The notes under the pieces were generated by a model, which saw nothing but the letters and a program-made list of their open reading frames with translations, ran no database searches and was not told where the DNA came from. A program made the translations under genes and the position numbers. From Penium margaritaceum (taxonomy: Eukaryota; Streptophyta; Zygnematophyceae; Desmidiales; Peniaceae): a stretch of 64,000 nt of DNA. Every line of letters starts with the position of its first letter. The first letter of the stretch is position 1. The stretch lies in the NCBI GenBank assembly GCA_023375785.1, contig SZWC01002387.1:135220-199219 (forward strand), given 5' to 3'. Shown here piece by piece: positions 32,416 through 44,451 of the stretch.

Positions 32416-32999
32416 GGCGCTGGACTGCATTGTCATCACTAGCTACAGTCTCTAGGCTCTAACCTCTGAAAACAGTGGTTGCATCCGTTGACTGCATGTC
32501 CTCAGACAATACCAGAGATCGGTCAGTTGGCCTCCTCCTCCCGTCTCTCTTTCTCTAAGGCCTCATGGGATGGAAACATATCCCGCTCTCTCCCTCACAG
32601 CGGTGCACAGCCCGGACAACCGGAGCTCCAGGCCTTGGGCCTCGTCACGCAGTTCTCTGATAGAGCTGGAGGTAAATCATTGTCAAAATTCCTCCCACAA
32701 TGCCGTAATGACATTTGGTCATTACACTCTCCCTTGAGCACTACCCATGTCTGGTACTCTGCCAGCAGGTGGGGGTGACACCCTGCCCGCAACGGATGGG
32801 TATCACCATCCTCCAAGTCCAACCACTCAACGGCTAGACGCCCAGGATGCAAAATTGCAGTCAATAGAGGTCCTACTCAACACGTTCCTGGCCAATCAGC
32901 AGACTCCAATGGCACAACAGTCTGGGCCTTTCCAACCAGTCGGACAAGCATCAGGGAATTCTTCCACGGCATCTGAGATTATTCCTTCCCAGCGGCCGT

Positions 33000-33185
33000 A
33001 GTAGCAGCAGCAGCCGCCACAGCAGCAGCAGCAGCAGCAGCCGCCACAGCAACAGCAGCAGCAGCTTTAATAGCAGTAGCAACAACAGCAGAAGTAACAG
33101 TCGCAGCAGCAGCTGTAGTAGCAGCAACAGCAGCAATAGCAGCAGCAGCCACAGGAGCAGCAGCAGCAACCACTACAGTCGTCTT
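33000..33185 (+). repeat. CAG-rich tract in the leader of element C
   Basis: Near-continuous CAG/CAA/CCG triplets on the plus strand, just upstream of gag. The same kind of tract is found in the leader of every element here that has one. Confidence 0.9.
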
Positions 33186-33285
33186 TACCCCCACTGCAGT
33201 TTCAGCAATAGCAAGATCAATACGCAAAAAGCCTGATGCGATCAGTCCCGACACACTCTTTTGTGTCACCAGTGTCCTTGTTGCA

Positions 33286-34090
33286 GTGTTACGCACCGCT
33301 GGTGCGACAGCAAGCTGGCTCTGGGAGCACAGCACTGTCAGGCTGAAAGGTCATATAGTGGATGACTTTGAGTATCCACCTTCCCCATACTCGGAATCAA
33401 TTGGGTTCAAGGTTTGGGAGTTCCAATTTTACCCATGGGCTACCGGAGAGGGGTTGCTACCCTACTACTTAACCGATCACGATGCCACGGATGTCGTAGA
33501 GTCTTCTGCAGCAGCCCGAGCAGTCAGTGCCCTTGTCCTTGCCTTTCCGGAGGACTCCATTTTGGATGTCAAATCCCACGTGGCTGATCTAACTGGAAAG
33601 GGCGCAGATCCTTTTGGGGTGGTCAGCTTGTCCCCTCCACGCATCAGAGGGTCAGTCAGGCTGACCTGAATGAGCGTGTTCAAGAGTTCACCTCCCTACG
33701 CTAGGGGGACAACGAAGTCACAGACACCTACTAGCGCCTTGCACTACGTGCATACACTCGCCAAGGGACGCAGATGCCTCCGCAGTACTCGGTGCTGGCT
33801 ACGATCATACTGGAGTTGCATGACAAGTTTTCATACCTCTTCCTACACTTCGAGCCCACAGAGCTGAAAAGCAAGGGGGAGACCGGCAATCTGCTTCCCT
33901 GGACACGCGACTATCATGTGTGGCTGGCAGGGCGCTATCTACCTCACATTGGTCGTGTCACAGCTGCCGCAGCTACTCCATTGAACCTAGCTTCCGCCAT
34001 CACCTCCATCCACTCTTCTTCACCATCGTTGTCCTCCTCCACATCTCCTCGATTGATTGCTGGTGTAGCGGTGGTGCTTGGCAAGTGAAG
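33286..34090 (+). pseudogene. Element C gag region
   Basis: VDDFEYPPSPYSESIGFKVW, then PWATGEGLLPYYL, then a helical segment through KSHVADLTGKGADPF, and later LHFEPTELKSKGETGNLLPW. This fits the copia gag core pattern shared with B, E and G. Fossil. Confidence 0.75.
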
Positions 34091-34654
34091 GAAAGGGAAG
34101 GCGAAGAAGGGAGGCGGGGGATACATGGGCCCTTTGGTGCTCCATGTGTTGCCTACGTTGCTACAACTATGTAGGCAACCATAAGTGATAGGTGTGTCCA
34201 CACGAGCATGACCTCGCCAAGATTGGACGCGCTATGCATGACACATAGCAGGCACGTGCGAGTCGCGGCAGCGGCTCCTTGAGCCCATCAACGACCAGAG
34301 CAGGCCGAGCACACGTGACTATGGCATCAACACCCGGGAAAGAGCTACTCGACGCGCATATCGCAGAGCTGGAGCGGGCGCTCGCGACATTCTTTCACAC
34401 CAAAGCCGACTCGACCACCCAGGGAGGTGTGAGTCGCATGCAGAGTGCCGGGAGGCCCACTGTTTGCACTAGTTCCAGTTTGCCTGAAACTATGGGTGGT
34501 GGGACAGTGGTGTACTCGATGGAGGATGTTGTCTCATGTGACGTGCCGTCGGGAATACAGTCCGTGGTTGATCGTGCATTTGCCGACTATGCAGAGCCTG
34601 CATCTTCCTCTCATGGTTCAGTCGCGTTGTGCTTTGTGTCTCCAACGGAGCGTG

Positions 34655-35800
34655 TCCTGGATGGCACCTGGATTGTAGACTTGGGTGCCACCCACCACAT
34701 GACTTGTCGCGGTGGTGATTCTGTCTTGCTTGGCTCTGTCAGCTCTGTCCGCTTTGTGTGGACAGGGTCCGGTCAACATCTCCGTGTGCATGGGGTCTAG
34801 ACTGTTTGCATTGATGGCCCTGCAGGTCCTGCTTATTTCTCAGATGTGTTGTACGTTCCCGATCTCGAACTGAGACTCTTGTCGTTTGCTACCTGCAATC
34901 GTCTTGGACTCACAGTCACTCATGCTGCTGGTGTGTCCACAGTCAGCGTGCGCTCGACCAGATGTGTGCTACTTCGTGGTGTTGCTGTTGGGAGTCTGTA
35001 CCATGTCCCACATCATGATGTGGTGTCTCCTTCCCAGCTTGCACATGTCTATGTCACCGGGACCTTGTCCGTTACGCACCAACAGTTGTTAAATCATTGT
35101 CTTGGCCTAGACCTGGCTTCCTTCGAGAAGCCTTGTCAGACTGTTTTACGTGTCTCCAAGGGAAAATGCACAGGGTAACATTTCCCCCTTCCCACTCTAC
35201 AACCTCCCACACTTTGGAACTTGTGCATGCCGATCACATGGACCCTTTGTCCACGAAGTCCCATGGAGAGCGGGGCTTGTATTTCCTCACTCTCAGAGAC
35301 AATTTCTCCCACTTTCGTTGGGTGTTTTGCCTACGTTGCAAAAGTGATACAGCACAAGCCATTCAGTGCTGGTTGGTTCAGGGTGAACGCCAGACCAACC
35401 AGCGCCTGGACCGGTTTTGGTTTGATCATGGGGGGAGTTCATAGGTCCGGTGGCTCAGCTTCTTGAGGAGTAAAATGTCACTCATGAACTCTCAGCTCCT
35501 TATACAGCACAGAAAAACGTGTCTGAACGCTGGAACCGTACGATGCTGGATGCCGTGCGCTCAATGTGTGTCAAGTCTGGTCTCTCCGAGGCCTTTCCCT
35601 TTGAGTCCATATCTCACATGACGCCGGTCTGGAACCACATGCCTCATGGCCCGATTCCCCATCATATCACCCCCTATGAGCGGTGGTATGGCCGTCGTGC
35701 TAATCTCCACCTCACATGTGTTTGGGATTTTTTTGGCATGTGCCAGGGTTTCCGACATCAAACAGGGTAGCAAGTTGTCTTCTGGCGGTCGTCTTTGTCT
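34655..35800 (+). pseudogene. Element C protease, pre-integrase and integrase region
   Basis: The protease block TWIVDLGATHHMT is followed by the pre-integrase part (YVPDLELRLLSFATCNRL), the integrase core (LELVHADHMDPL, LRDNFSHFRWVFCL), and the C-terminal part (SERWNRTMLDAVRSMC to ITPYERWYGRRANL). Fossil, broken. Confidence 0.82.
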
Positions 35801-35949
35801 GTTCCTTGGCATTGCACCCTGTTCCAAAGAGTGGCGGTTTTGGGACCCTTATTGGCACCGTATTGTTGAGTTGCGCAATGCTTTATTTCTTGAGTCGTAC
35901 ACGCATTGTGATCTGCTTCGGATTTGCGCCTCCTCTCATCATCCTGCCT

Positions 35950-36560
35950 CGTGCCTGCATCCCCGCCGTGAGGGGGAGGGTTCTCATGAGGCTTTTCCTG
36001 TCGTGTTGGACATGTCTGTGGGTCCTCTCACTGCGTCACCCTCTACTTGGTATTCTCCTCCTGCTGTCGCAGCCACACCTGGTTCCCATGCGGCTGTTCC
36101 TGTTGAGTTGGGCACATCTGTGGGTCCTGTCGGTGCGTCCCCCTGTACTACGCATGCCCCTCCAACTGCCATAGCCACACCTGGGCCTCCTGTTCCTTCT
36201 GTTATCGTAGCGACTTCACCTATGTCCAGTGTGCCGCCTGTCTCATGACCGGTTGTTGATGTTGCGTCTCTTTCCTATTCCTCTCTAGCTCTTGCCCCAC
36301 TCTCTACCTCGCTTTCTGTCTCCATTCCCCCAAATTTGGCCCTTGATTGAGCCATCCTCTCCGCAGGTCCGCCACTCTCTGTGTCTCAGGCCTCACCTCC
36401 TGACTCCCGCTCTTTGAGCCCAGCTAAAGTACCCTCCTCACTGCCTGCCACCCCATGTGACTCTTCTCCTGGTGCTACTCCCACTCCTCCTGCATCTGAT
36501 TCATCATCATCCACACACTCATTCTCTTGGGAGGTGGGTAGCCGGCTTCGTCCACGACCA
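35950..36560 (+). repeat. Ser/Pro-rich linker of element C with a ~100-bp duplication
   Basis: Two diverged copies (around 35990-36080 and 36085-36180) share TTCCTGTYGWGTTGG, CTGTGGGTCCT and GCCACACCTGG. The linker lies between integrase and RT, the place where B and E carry 36-bp repeats. Confidence 0.65.
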
Positions 36561-36799
36561 CCCACCATCCAACACCCAACCATGAGTCCACGTCGACCTA
36601 GGCGGTCAGCAGTGGCCCGCCCAGTTGTTAGTGGATTTCCTGGCACAAAAATGCTTGGGTTATCCATTCGTGCTGAACCCGAGAGTGCGATCTTGCCAGA
36701 GAATGTGGCAGGATATGTACAGCTGCAGTGTGAGAACATGCATGCTCACAATGCGGCAAACTTCTGGGCCGCGCGTGATGTGTCACCCACTGTGTGAGC

Positions 36800-38110
36800 C
36801 TGTGTGCAGCGGGTCTCAGCCAAAGGGCTACCGCACCCCGTCTCACTGGACGAGGCGTGGTTACTGCCTGACTTTGAGAAATGGGAGACAGCCATGAAAG
36901 AAGAGATGGCTGCCTTCACGGAGCACGGGGTATACGAGGCTGTTGATTTGCCCCCAGGGCGGAAGGCTGTGAAGGCAGGATGGGTTGATCGCGTGAAGAA
37001 GAAGCCTAACAGCTTGACTGATTGGGACAAGGCCCTTCTAGTGGCCAAAGGCTATTCCCAAGTGCAAGGGATAGACTTTGATGCAAAATTTGTACCTGTT
37101 GGCAGGATGGACACAGGACATGTCCATCCTTGGGCTTGCGACACAGCATGAGTCGCAAACACAAGGAGAGACAGATCGACACTTGAAGGGAGGATAGAGA
37201 AGGAGCGACGCTGATTCTTCACTCTTTCTAAGTGCATCATCCGCCGCTTTTGTGGCCATATTGATGTACTTTGATGATCTTTTTCTTGTATCACCAGACA
37301 TGATAGCGGTCCAGCAGGTCAAGGATCTGTCGTACGCTACATACAAGATGAACGATCTCGGTGAGGTTGCGGTTTTCTTGGGAATGGATATTGTTTGAGA
37401 TTGCAAGCATGGGATACTTCACATCTACCAGGGTAGGCACATTGAGTCCCTGGGGGAGCGCTTCACAGACCTCTTGACTGATGTTCCTTCTGCATCGACG
37501 TCCATGACCCCTGATGGGCAGAAGCCACTGAAGCCTGTTGACCCTGTTGAACTAGGCAAGCCACTGTATTCCACCTTGTACTTATGCCTCATTGGCTCCC
37601 TCATGTACTTGATCACAACTACGTGGCTCGACATCACTTTTGCAATGAACTTGTGAGCATAGTTTTGTGAGAGTCCATGCACCCGTAATGTGAAGGTGCG
37701 CGTACGGGATCTGCGGTATGTGTTGCAAACACCACGCCATGGGCTTGTGTATCAGGCCCATCTATTGGTTGTTGTTTCTGGATTTACCGACAGTGACTCG
37801 GCATGGAGCGCCAAAAGAAAGAGTTGAACGGGGTATGTGTTTCTTCTTGGAAGTACAACGCTGTCATGGAAGAGTGAGGGTTACGTCATTTGTGACACAG
37901 CAGAGGCTGAGTATGTTTCCCTTGGAGCTGGAGCTTGCCATAGTGTTTGGTTTTGTCGCTTGTTTCATGAACTGCATCAACTAGTGGAATGCAATGTTTT
38001 CTATTGTGACAATCACAGTGCAAATGACATTGCTGCTAATGATGGTGTGTTTCATGCTCGCACAAAACACATTGCCGTAGAGTATCACTTTGAATGTGTC
38101 CTCCACCTCA
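36800..38110 (+). pseudogene. Element C reverse transcriptase and RNase H region
   Basis: RT N-terminal blocks (WETAMKEEMAAFTEHGVYEA, VDLPPGRKAVKAGWV, AKGYSQVQGIDFDAKF) are followed by a palm and connection part (LMYFDDLFLVSPDMIAVQQV, MNDLGEVAVFLGMDIV) and RNase H blocks (CDNHSANDIAANDGVFHA, TKHIAVEYHF). Fossil, broken. An inverted repeat with 10-bp arms lies at 37104-37130. Confidence 0.82.
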
Positions 38111-38148
38111 TCCCTATGAACCGCCTATATTCCGCTTTGCGTAATACT

Positions 38149-39060
38149 TGGTATCAGAGCACAACGGCGTTGGAGGGGCAACCGACAAGTTAACTACCTG
38201 GCAACAACCTCGCACAAGTCCTCAGTGCATATCCACTATTCACAGACTTTACAACAATAATGGTGAACAAAGTAACCGCAACCGGCAACGGGTAGCATTC
38301 TCCAGCGAGTACTCCGGCAATGGAGGATCGGCAGTGTGGGAACACCAACGTACTCCAGGCAAACCAGACAGCAGAATCCGTTGCGGCAAATGGTGCGACA
38401 GCAACAAACTTGACGGCCAATCCGGTGATGGACCCTACATGGTCGGCGAATGATTTGCCTCTGCCGCTGCCCGTTGGGTTGACACATGGCACAATGGGAG
38501 GTACTGGCTGAATTGTGCAAATCAACGAAGACATGGACCAAAAGCTATAGGGACTCGAGAGCCTTAATACCCATCTGCTCCAATAACTCAACATGGTGAT
38601 GGAGGAGCTTCATATTTCTTGTGCGCGCAAAGCAGTGCTCACCAAGAAAGTTATAAAACAATCAAGTGAACCCCATATTCGACCAACATTCTCGAGATGT
38701 TCAATCCCGCAAACTCCTAGGGTGCGTCGGTCAAGATGTGGCAGAAGAGTTTGGAGGTGTACTTCACCACTGTTGGGGTCAACAATGATGAGAAGATAAT
38801 TGACCTCATGGCCTCACTTTTGCGTGGCATGACTTTAAGTTGGTAGTCCAATCTAAATACCATACAGCAACAGCAAGAGACCGGCAGAGCGAGATCGATG
38901 GCTCACGTGACCGCTCTCACATCGTCGGTCCCAGGCATACTACCACTTGAGCAAACAAATGCAACGTGGCACAACTCTCTCACGCCACCGGAAACATGGA
39001 ACGACTTTGCTTGTGCTACTCTTGCTCGTTTAAGGAAGGTGAAAAAGAAGATAGGTTGTC
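38149..39060 (+). mobile_element. 5' end of a Ty3/gypsy-like element (primer site plus gag)
   Basis: An exact primer site TGGTATCAGAGC (38149-38160) starts the segment. Further on the plus strand encodes an ELHISCA helical part, then MWQKSLEVYFTTVGVNNDEK, LMASLLRGMTLSW, and TWHNSLTPPETWNDFACATL. The L.G.A..W and P.TW..F..A patterns resemble the Ty3/gypsy gag domain more than copia gag. No further gypsy domain follows. Fossil fragment; the family call is tentative. Confidence 0.45.
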
Positions 39061-39129
39061 AGGTCTCACGATGCTCTCTTCTTTTAGAGCAGTTTCTATT
39101 GTGATGTTGCTTTTCTGTCCTGTTGCTTG

Positions 39130-42100
39130 CGTACTTCTCTCATCCAAGGGGATTTTGTGTCTGCAAAGTGCCCATTGATAGTGGCTATGCTTCATTTTCT
39201 GCTCCCCACGTGTCAGCGTCATCCCTTGCCGCATCACCATTGTTGCCTACATCATCCTCTATTACATCTGCTTCATTGATTGTATCATTCCTTACCGTAC
39301 TGGTGACGTTTCCTGCATCAGCCCCTGTTGCATTTGCTTCATAGCATCTATGGTCCTTTGCCACATCGATATCGTTGCCTGCATCATCCCCTTTTGCATC
39401 TGCATCGTAACTTGTACCACCTCCTATTGCATCTGTATCTTCACCTACATCATCCCCTGTTGCATGAGTATCATCATCACGTGTGTAGTTGACTATTGCG
39501 TCCCTCTCGTTGCAAGCACCATCCCCTGCATTACCTGTTATGGTCCTATCTGCTGCAGACTCAGTCGCACACTCGCAGCCCCCTATCTCGTCGTCGTTTG
39601 TTCTCGCGCCTGGAGGTTGTCTCAGACCCTTGCATTCTATGCCTCATAATGCCCTTCCTGCCACTTGCACTACCTCAGCTGGCCCCTCTGGGCCGGTGCA
39701 GTCTGTTCGAAAAGATCACGGTGGTATCGTTGACCCCACACAGCCTATACCTACATCTAGTCCTGAAGCTCTTGGCTTTGCGGTGGCTATGCTGTAGCCT
39801 AATACCGTATTTGGATATTCTATCATTGCTGATGAGTTCTACCATGCTATTACAACCGCATATTCTACACGGGCTCTGCACGATCCCTCAATTGCCACCG
39901 CACTCGCTACGAGTTACACCTTGGCACATGTGCCTGAACCAAACATTTTGCAACAACCCCTCTTTGCCGCAGATGCAGCACTCCAGGAGCAGGCTGTGCG
40001 CAATGATATGGCTGCCATTGAGGAGCATGGGGTTAATGAGAAGGTAAAGCTCCCACCTGGTGGCAAGGCCACATCAGCTCTTTAGGTGTTTTGACAAAAA
40101 GAGAGGCCCAACAGCTCAGTAGAACGGTACAAGGCCTGTCTTAGGGCCAAGGGACTCTCCTAGGTATCTGGTGTGGACTTTGACGCCACCTTTTCACCTA
40201 TTGGAAAGTATACCACTGCAAAAGCCTTCTTGATTCAGGTGGCTCGGCGTGATTGGAAGCTTCGCGACATGCATAAAAAAAAAATCTTTACTCGACAAGA
40301 TCAAGGAAGAGATCTATCTTGTCCACCCTCAAGGGTTCAAGGATGGTACAGACGGGATATGGTACCTATGGAAGGCCTTGTATGACCTGAAACACTCTCC
40401 CGGCTGTTGGAACCTTGAGATCTCTGTTGCTCTGAAACAAAGAGGGTTTCATGGCATCCAGTTGACCCAGCTCTATTTGTGAATGCTCCATCTGCACCCT
40501 TTATCGTTGTACTGGTCCATGTGACTTACCTCTTGATCGCGTCCCCAGACCCTCAGGCTGTCCAGGTTATGAAGGATCTCCTCTACTCTGCGTAGAAAAT
40601 AAAGGATCTTCGTCCAGCTTGCTTCTTTCTGGGCATAGATATTGAGCGTGATTGCCAGCGTCGCATGCTCCACGTGTATCAGGCTGGTTACGTCAAGAAA
40701 CTGGAGGAGTGTTTCGCTGACCTACTGGCCACATCCACCGTTTATGTCCATGCCCATGATGCCCTCTGGGTAAAGGCTTCTCACATCAGAAGACCTAGCT
40801 GGTCTAGTGGAGCCCGTCAATTTCACAACCTACCTCTGAGTCATTGGATCTTTTATGTTCCTTGAATCATGACTGCACAGATGTTCCTTTTGCTATGAAC
40901 TTCTTGTTGCAATTCTCATGGCATGTGTCAGCTCCGTTTAGAGGCTGCATTACACGTTGTTCGTTATGTTGTATCTACCACATGCCTTGGCTTCTGTTTT
41001 CATGCACAACCATCTATGGTTGTTGGCGGATACACTGATAGTGATAGGGCTCACAATCACAATACACATAGCCGGTTAGGCTACATCTTCCTTGTCGGAT
41101 GCACTGTTATCTTCTTGGAGAGCGGTAAGCAGGATTGCGTAATGCGGAGCTCAAGTGGGGCTGAGTATTTTGCATTGGAGGTTGGGGTTTTGAGAGCGTA
41201 TGGTTGTGCCAACTTATGCAGTGGCTTTGTTATCCCATCCGTTGCATCATCATCCATTGTGAATATAAGAGCATGGGCTGCATCGGAGAGCATGATGGCA
41301 TGTGTCACATGCACACAAAACACATCATCATAATTGAGCATTATATTGTGTGCGAGCATGTTGCATATGGTGATGTTTGTGTTGTTGGTGTTGACACGCG
41401 ACAACAATGAGCGGACTTTCTCACAAAAGTGCTTTGCATCGGCAAGTTCAAGTTTGCAGTTTGCAATGTTGGATCTCCTCACACATGCTTTTGCCCTAGG
41501 CTGACCCATGCTCTCATTTTTCTGAGTCCTCTTCTCAACCACTGTCCTTGCGTGATTCTGTCGTTTCCCCTTCCTTGTTGGCTGTCGTTTTCATCCTCCT
41601 ATTACTCGTGTTCCTTTGTGGTGGCTGGTGTCTGCGTTATGGAGAAGTGTTGGTATCTCAGTCTTGGTGAACTATGGACCTGCCGCCGTTCACTTGATCG
41701 GATGCCAGGAGGTCTGACGGCTACTTTGACACAATCAGCCTCAGCAGGCGCGTCCTCAAGTGCTCTCTGGAGTTTCTTTGGTGACCAGCTCTTGGGGAAC
41801 CATTTTCTTAGCGGTTTCATCCGTACTTGTTTGTCACCTCGTTATGTAGAGTTTTCATTCTTCACTTTGTGCTTCTTTTGGCTTGTCATTCGAACAACCA
41901 ACGAGCTTGTACGACTGCCGGGTTCCTTCCAACAGTTGTTTGGGAGTCCGCACCTGGGTTAGTCAATTTTCGAGAGGTTGGTTTGACTTGGTGCTTCCAT
42001 GCGCACATGTGGGCAAGAGTAATTACCCACTTTTGTCTTATTTGTTGTTTCGATTTCTTTCATAGCGACCACTCTTTCAAGCGTATTTTTGCCATCTCTC

Positions 42101-42160
42101 TACTGTTCTAAGCGCCATCTGTCTTGTCGTGTTCCTCACGACGTGTGCTTTCACGCAGTA
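39130..42160 (+). mobile_element. Element D: 3' half of a Ty1/copia element
   Basis: A Ser/Pro linker (39200-39650, with TCATCCCCTKTTGCATC-type repeats), RT (39850-40800), RNase H (40920-41450) and a candidate 3' LTR starting TGTTGG at 41648 after a GGAGAAG purine stretch. No gag, protease or integrase is seen. The LTR's right end is uncertain. Fossil. Confidence 0.65.
39850..41450 (+). pseudogene. Element D reverse transcriptase and RNase H region
   Basis: Blocks: VSGVDFDATFSPIGKYTTA, EEIYLVHPQGFKDGTDGIWY, LWKALYDLKHSPGCWNLEIS (RT); ALHVVRYVVSTTCLGFCFHA, GGYTDSD, SRLGYIFLVGCTVIF (connection and RNase H start). The order is copia. Fossil, broken. Confidence 0.78.
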
Positions 42161-42359
42161 CACTGCTAAACAGGTTCCTCTCATCTCTTCAGACGTCAGT
42201 GCAAAATACGCTGGCATATGGAAACGATAACATAAAAACATGCTAGAACAACTTTCAAGAGAAAATTATCTTTTTTTTCACTCACGCTGACTCTGTGTGA
42301 CTAAGGAGAGGGATGACTTCATAACCTCCTGTGCACCGTTGCATAGTTTGTGTAACCGC
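42161..42359. other. Short AT-richer stretch, nothing recognised
   Basis: It lies between the presumed LTR end of D and the leader of H. No domain, primer site or repeat is found. It may be host DNA. Confidence 0.35.
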
Positions 42360-43537
42360 TTAACATTGCTACATAGCTTTTGTGCTACGCAATGCAGTTT
42401 TCCCAGCTTCTGCTTCAGTTGAACTGTTACTACTACAGCCGCTGTGGTGGTGTTTCTACTGGCACTGAAGTAGTTGCAATGATGTTGCTGCTGTTGCTAG
42501 TATTTCTGTGCTGTCATTTCTGCTTGGTGGCCACTTTTGTTGCTCATTCTTACTGGCGCTACACACTACCACTGCTTGCATCCACCGTCGCGAGCTGCTG
42601 CTACAAATTGCTTCTCCCTTTTCTTTGCTTTGCCTCAGGGAGTAATGAATCAAGCTGCTACTATGACCTGGTTTTGCCGCTTTTGCACAGTGTGGCTGCT
42701 ACAACTCATTGCTTTTGCTGCTGCTACGCGTCTGTCCGCCCACTCTAGCGGTCATGTGATGACACCGCTGCTAGTGCATCGGGGCTATGCCTCTAATGCT
42801 GATGTCTGCTACGATGAATCCCAGGATATAGCTGCTACAGTGACTCTCAATGCTGCTGCCGGTGCTACGTCTCTGCGGCACAGCTTAGCAAGAAAGGTCT
42901 TGCTGCTCTAATACAAAGATAAACTGCTCGAAGCTTCCTATCCTTGCTTTCACTGACTTGGCGGCGTTATCCAGTCTACTAATTCACTAGCAAAAAAGGT
43001 GGTGCTAGAAGCAGCAAGGGTTAGACTAGGGAGGCGTGCAAAGTCTCATCAGCTCCAATAGCTTTGTAATGCAGAGAAGAATGACAACTGACAAGCACAC
43101 ACGGTAAGTAGTTGCTGCACTGCCCAGTGGGTGACGCAAGCAGCCGAGTCGGGTTATCCTCCAACCGGCCAAAAATGACTGTTTTGGCTATAGCTCTGTG
43201 CAGATACACCCACACCTAACACTGTCTCAACCTGCAAAATCTCGATTCGGAAGCTATGAATGGTTGCACGCACAGGTCTGAAATCAGTTGAGGGACACAA
43301 AATGCAAATCATACAAATCAGACTCAAAACCAGTCCAACAAGAAAACTCGACATTGGAGAAAAAGTAAAGCACCTGGGGCTTCGTGGCAGCTGTCTGGTA
43401 GCTGCTCGTGGGTGGGATCACCACTCATCGGTGCTCCACAGTAGCTGGATCTGCACAAGGGATCTTCACGAGCATGGACACGGTCAAGTGCTCATAGTAA
43501 GCTGTACAAATAGGCGGGGACGGCTCACATCACAAAC
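42360..43537 (-). mobile_element. Element H: 5' LTR and leader of a minus-strand element
   Basis: The LTR at 42917-43537 is homologous to the reverse complement of element E's 5' LTR (about 80% by eye). A degenerate primer site lies at 42905-42916 (10 of 12 bases), followed leftward by a CTG-rich leader (42360-42904). No gag or pol of this element is present in the window. Fossil fragment. Confidence 0.7.
42917..43537 (-). repeat. Element H LTR
   Basis: It shares with the E/F/G/II LTRs the conserved AAAATGACTGTTTTGG-type hairpin and the CGTGGCAGCTGTCTGGTAGC block. Its outer end (CTCACATCACAAAC) faces the outer end of E's LTR. Confidence 0.75.
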
Positions 43538-43793
43538 CTCCCTCAGCCGTTACCCTTTTTTTTTGTTACTGTTGCACTCTCGCAAAACCTCACAACCTGC
43601 CGGTTGCTCCATCCATGGCATACGAGTGCCTCCTTGCCATTGTATTAATGAGTTGATCACACTACATAGGTTAAGTAACAGTGAGCAACTGTACTCCGCT
43701 CAGTGGGATATGAGGCTTAAGAAGTTCCGGATGAGGTATGTCAAGATTAGTCTTGTCTCAAAACTTCACTAGTGCCTCATGTCTTGACCTCGT
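43538..43793. other. 256-bp spacer between head-to-head LTRs
   Basis: No gene or element domain is visible. It includes a T run (about 43558-43565). It is flanked by two divergently oriented 5' LTRs. Confidence 0.45.
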
Positions 43794-44439
43794 TGTTGTG
43801 ATGTGAGTCCTCCCTGTCTCTTTATACAGCTTACTTTGACCACTCGACCATGTCCATGCTCATGCAGATCCCTGATGCTGACCCAGCTGGCGTAGGAGCA
43901 CCGATGGGCGCTGGCTCCATCCACCAGCAGCTGCCAGACAGTTGCCACGACGTCCCGGGTGCTTGTTGGGATGCTCTGCAATTTTTCTGTAGTCGTTAGA
44001 GTATTCTCGGTGGACTGGATTCTGAGCCTGATTTGCATGTTTTGCATTAACTGTCCACTGATCAATGCCGGACTAGTGCATGTGACCACTTGTAGTATTT
44101 GGCTCAAGATTCTGCATATCTAGGTTTAGACGGTGTTGCGTTTGGATACCTGTGCAAAGAGTTATGGCCAAAACAATGGTTTTTGGTCGGCTTTAGGACA
44201 AACTGGCAATGCCGCATCCACCACCTGGCGTGCGCCGTGGTAGGTGTTTATGCTGTGTACTTGTCAATTGTCATTTCTCTTTGCATTTCTTAGCTATTGA
44301 AGCTTATGAGACTTTAAGCGTCTCCCTAGCCTAACCCTTGTTGTTTCTTGCACCTACTTACTTGCTAGTGCGCCAGCTGTCTGGACAGTGTCACCACGTC
44401 AGTAGTAGCAAGTCGAGGATGCTACTGAGAAATTTCTCA
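43794..44439 (+). repeat. Element E 5' LTR
   Basis: It starts TGTTGTGATGTGAG and ends TTTCTCA directly before the primer site (646 bp). Its outer region is closest to element H. It contains the conserved GGCCAAAACAATGG hairpin. Confidence 0.85.
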
Positions 44440-44451
44440 TGGTACCAGAAC
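44440..44451 (+). promoter_or_regulatory. Element E primer binding site
   Basis: TGGTACCAGAAC, 10 of 12 bases matching the initiator-Met primer site. Confidence 0.75.

Larger units (their letters stand above)
31629..38110 (+). mobile_element. Element C: Ty1/copia LTR retrotransposon, no visible 3' LTR
   Basis: A plus-strand element with primer site, leader of about 1.6 kb, gag, protease, integrase, linker, RT and RNase H in copia order. Its 5' LTR ends at 31628. No 3' LTR is found before the next element's primer site at 38149. It is diverged from E/F/G and broken at many places. Confidence 0.82.

Noticed and set aside
43260-43772. 170-codon plus-strand frame
   Set aside because: Most of it is the antisense of element H's LTR, and the remainder has no domain.
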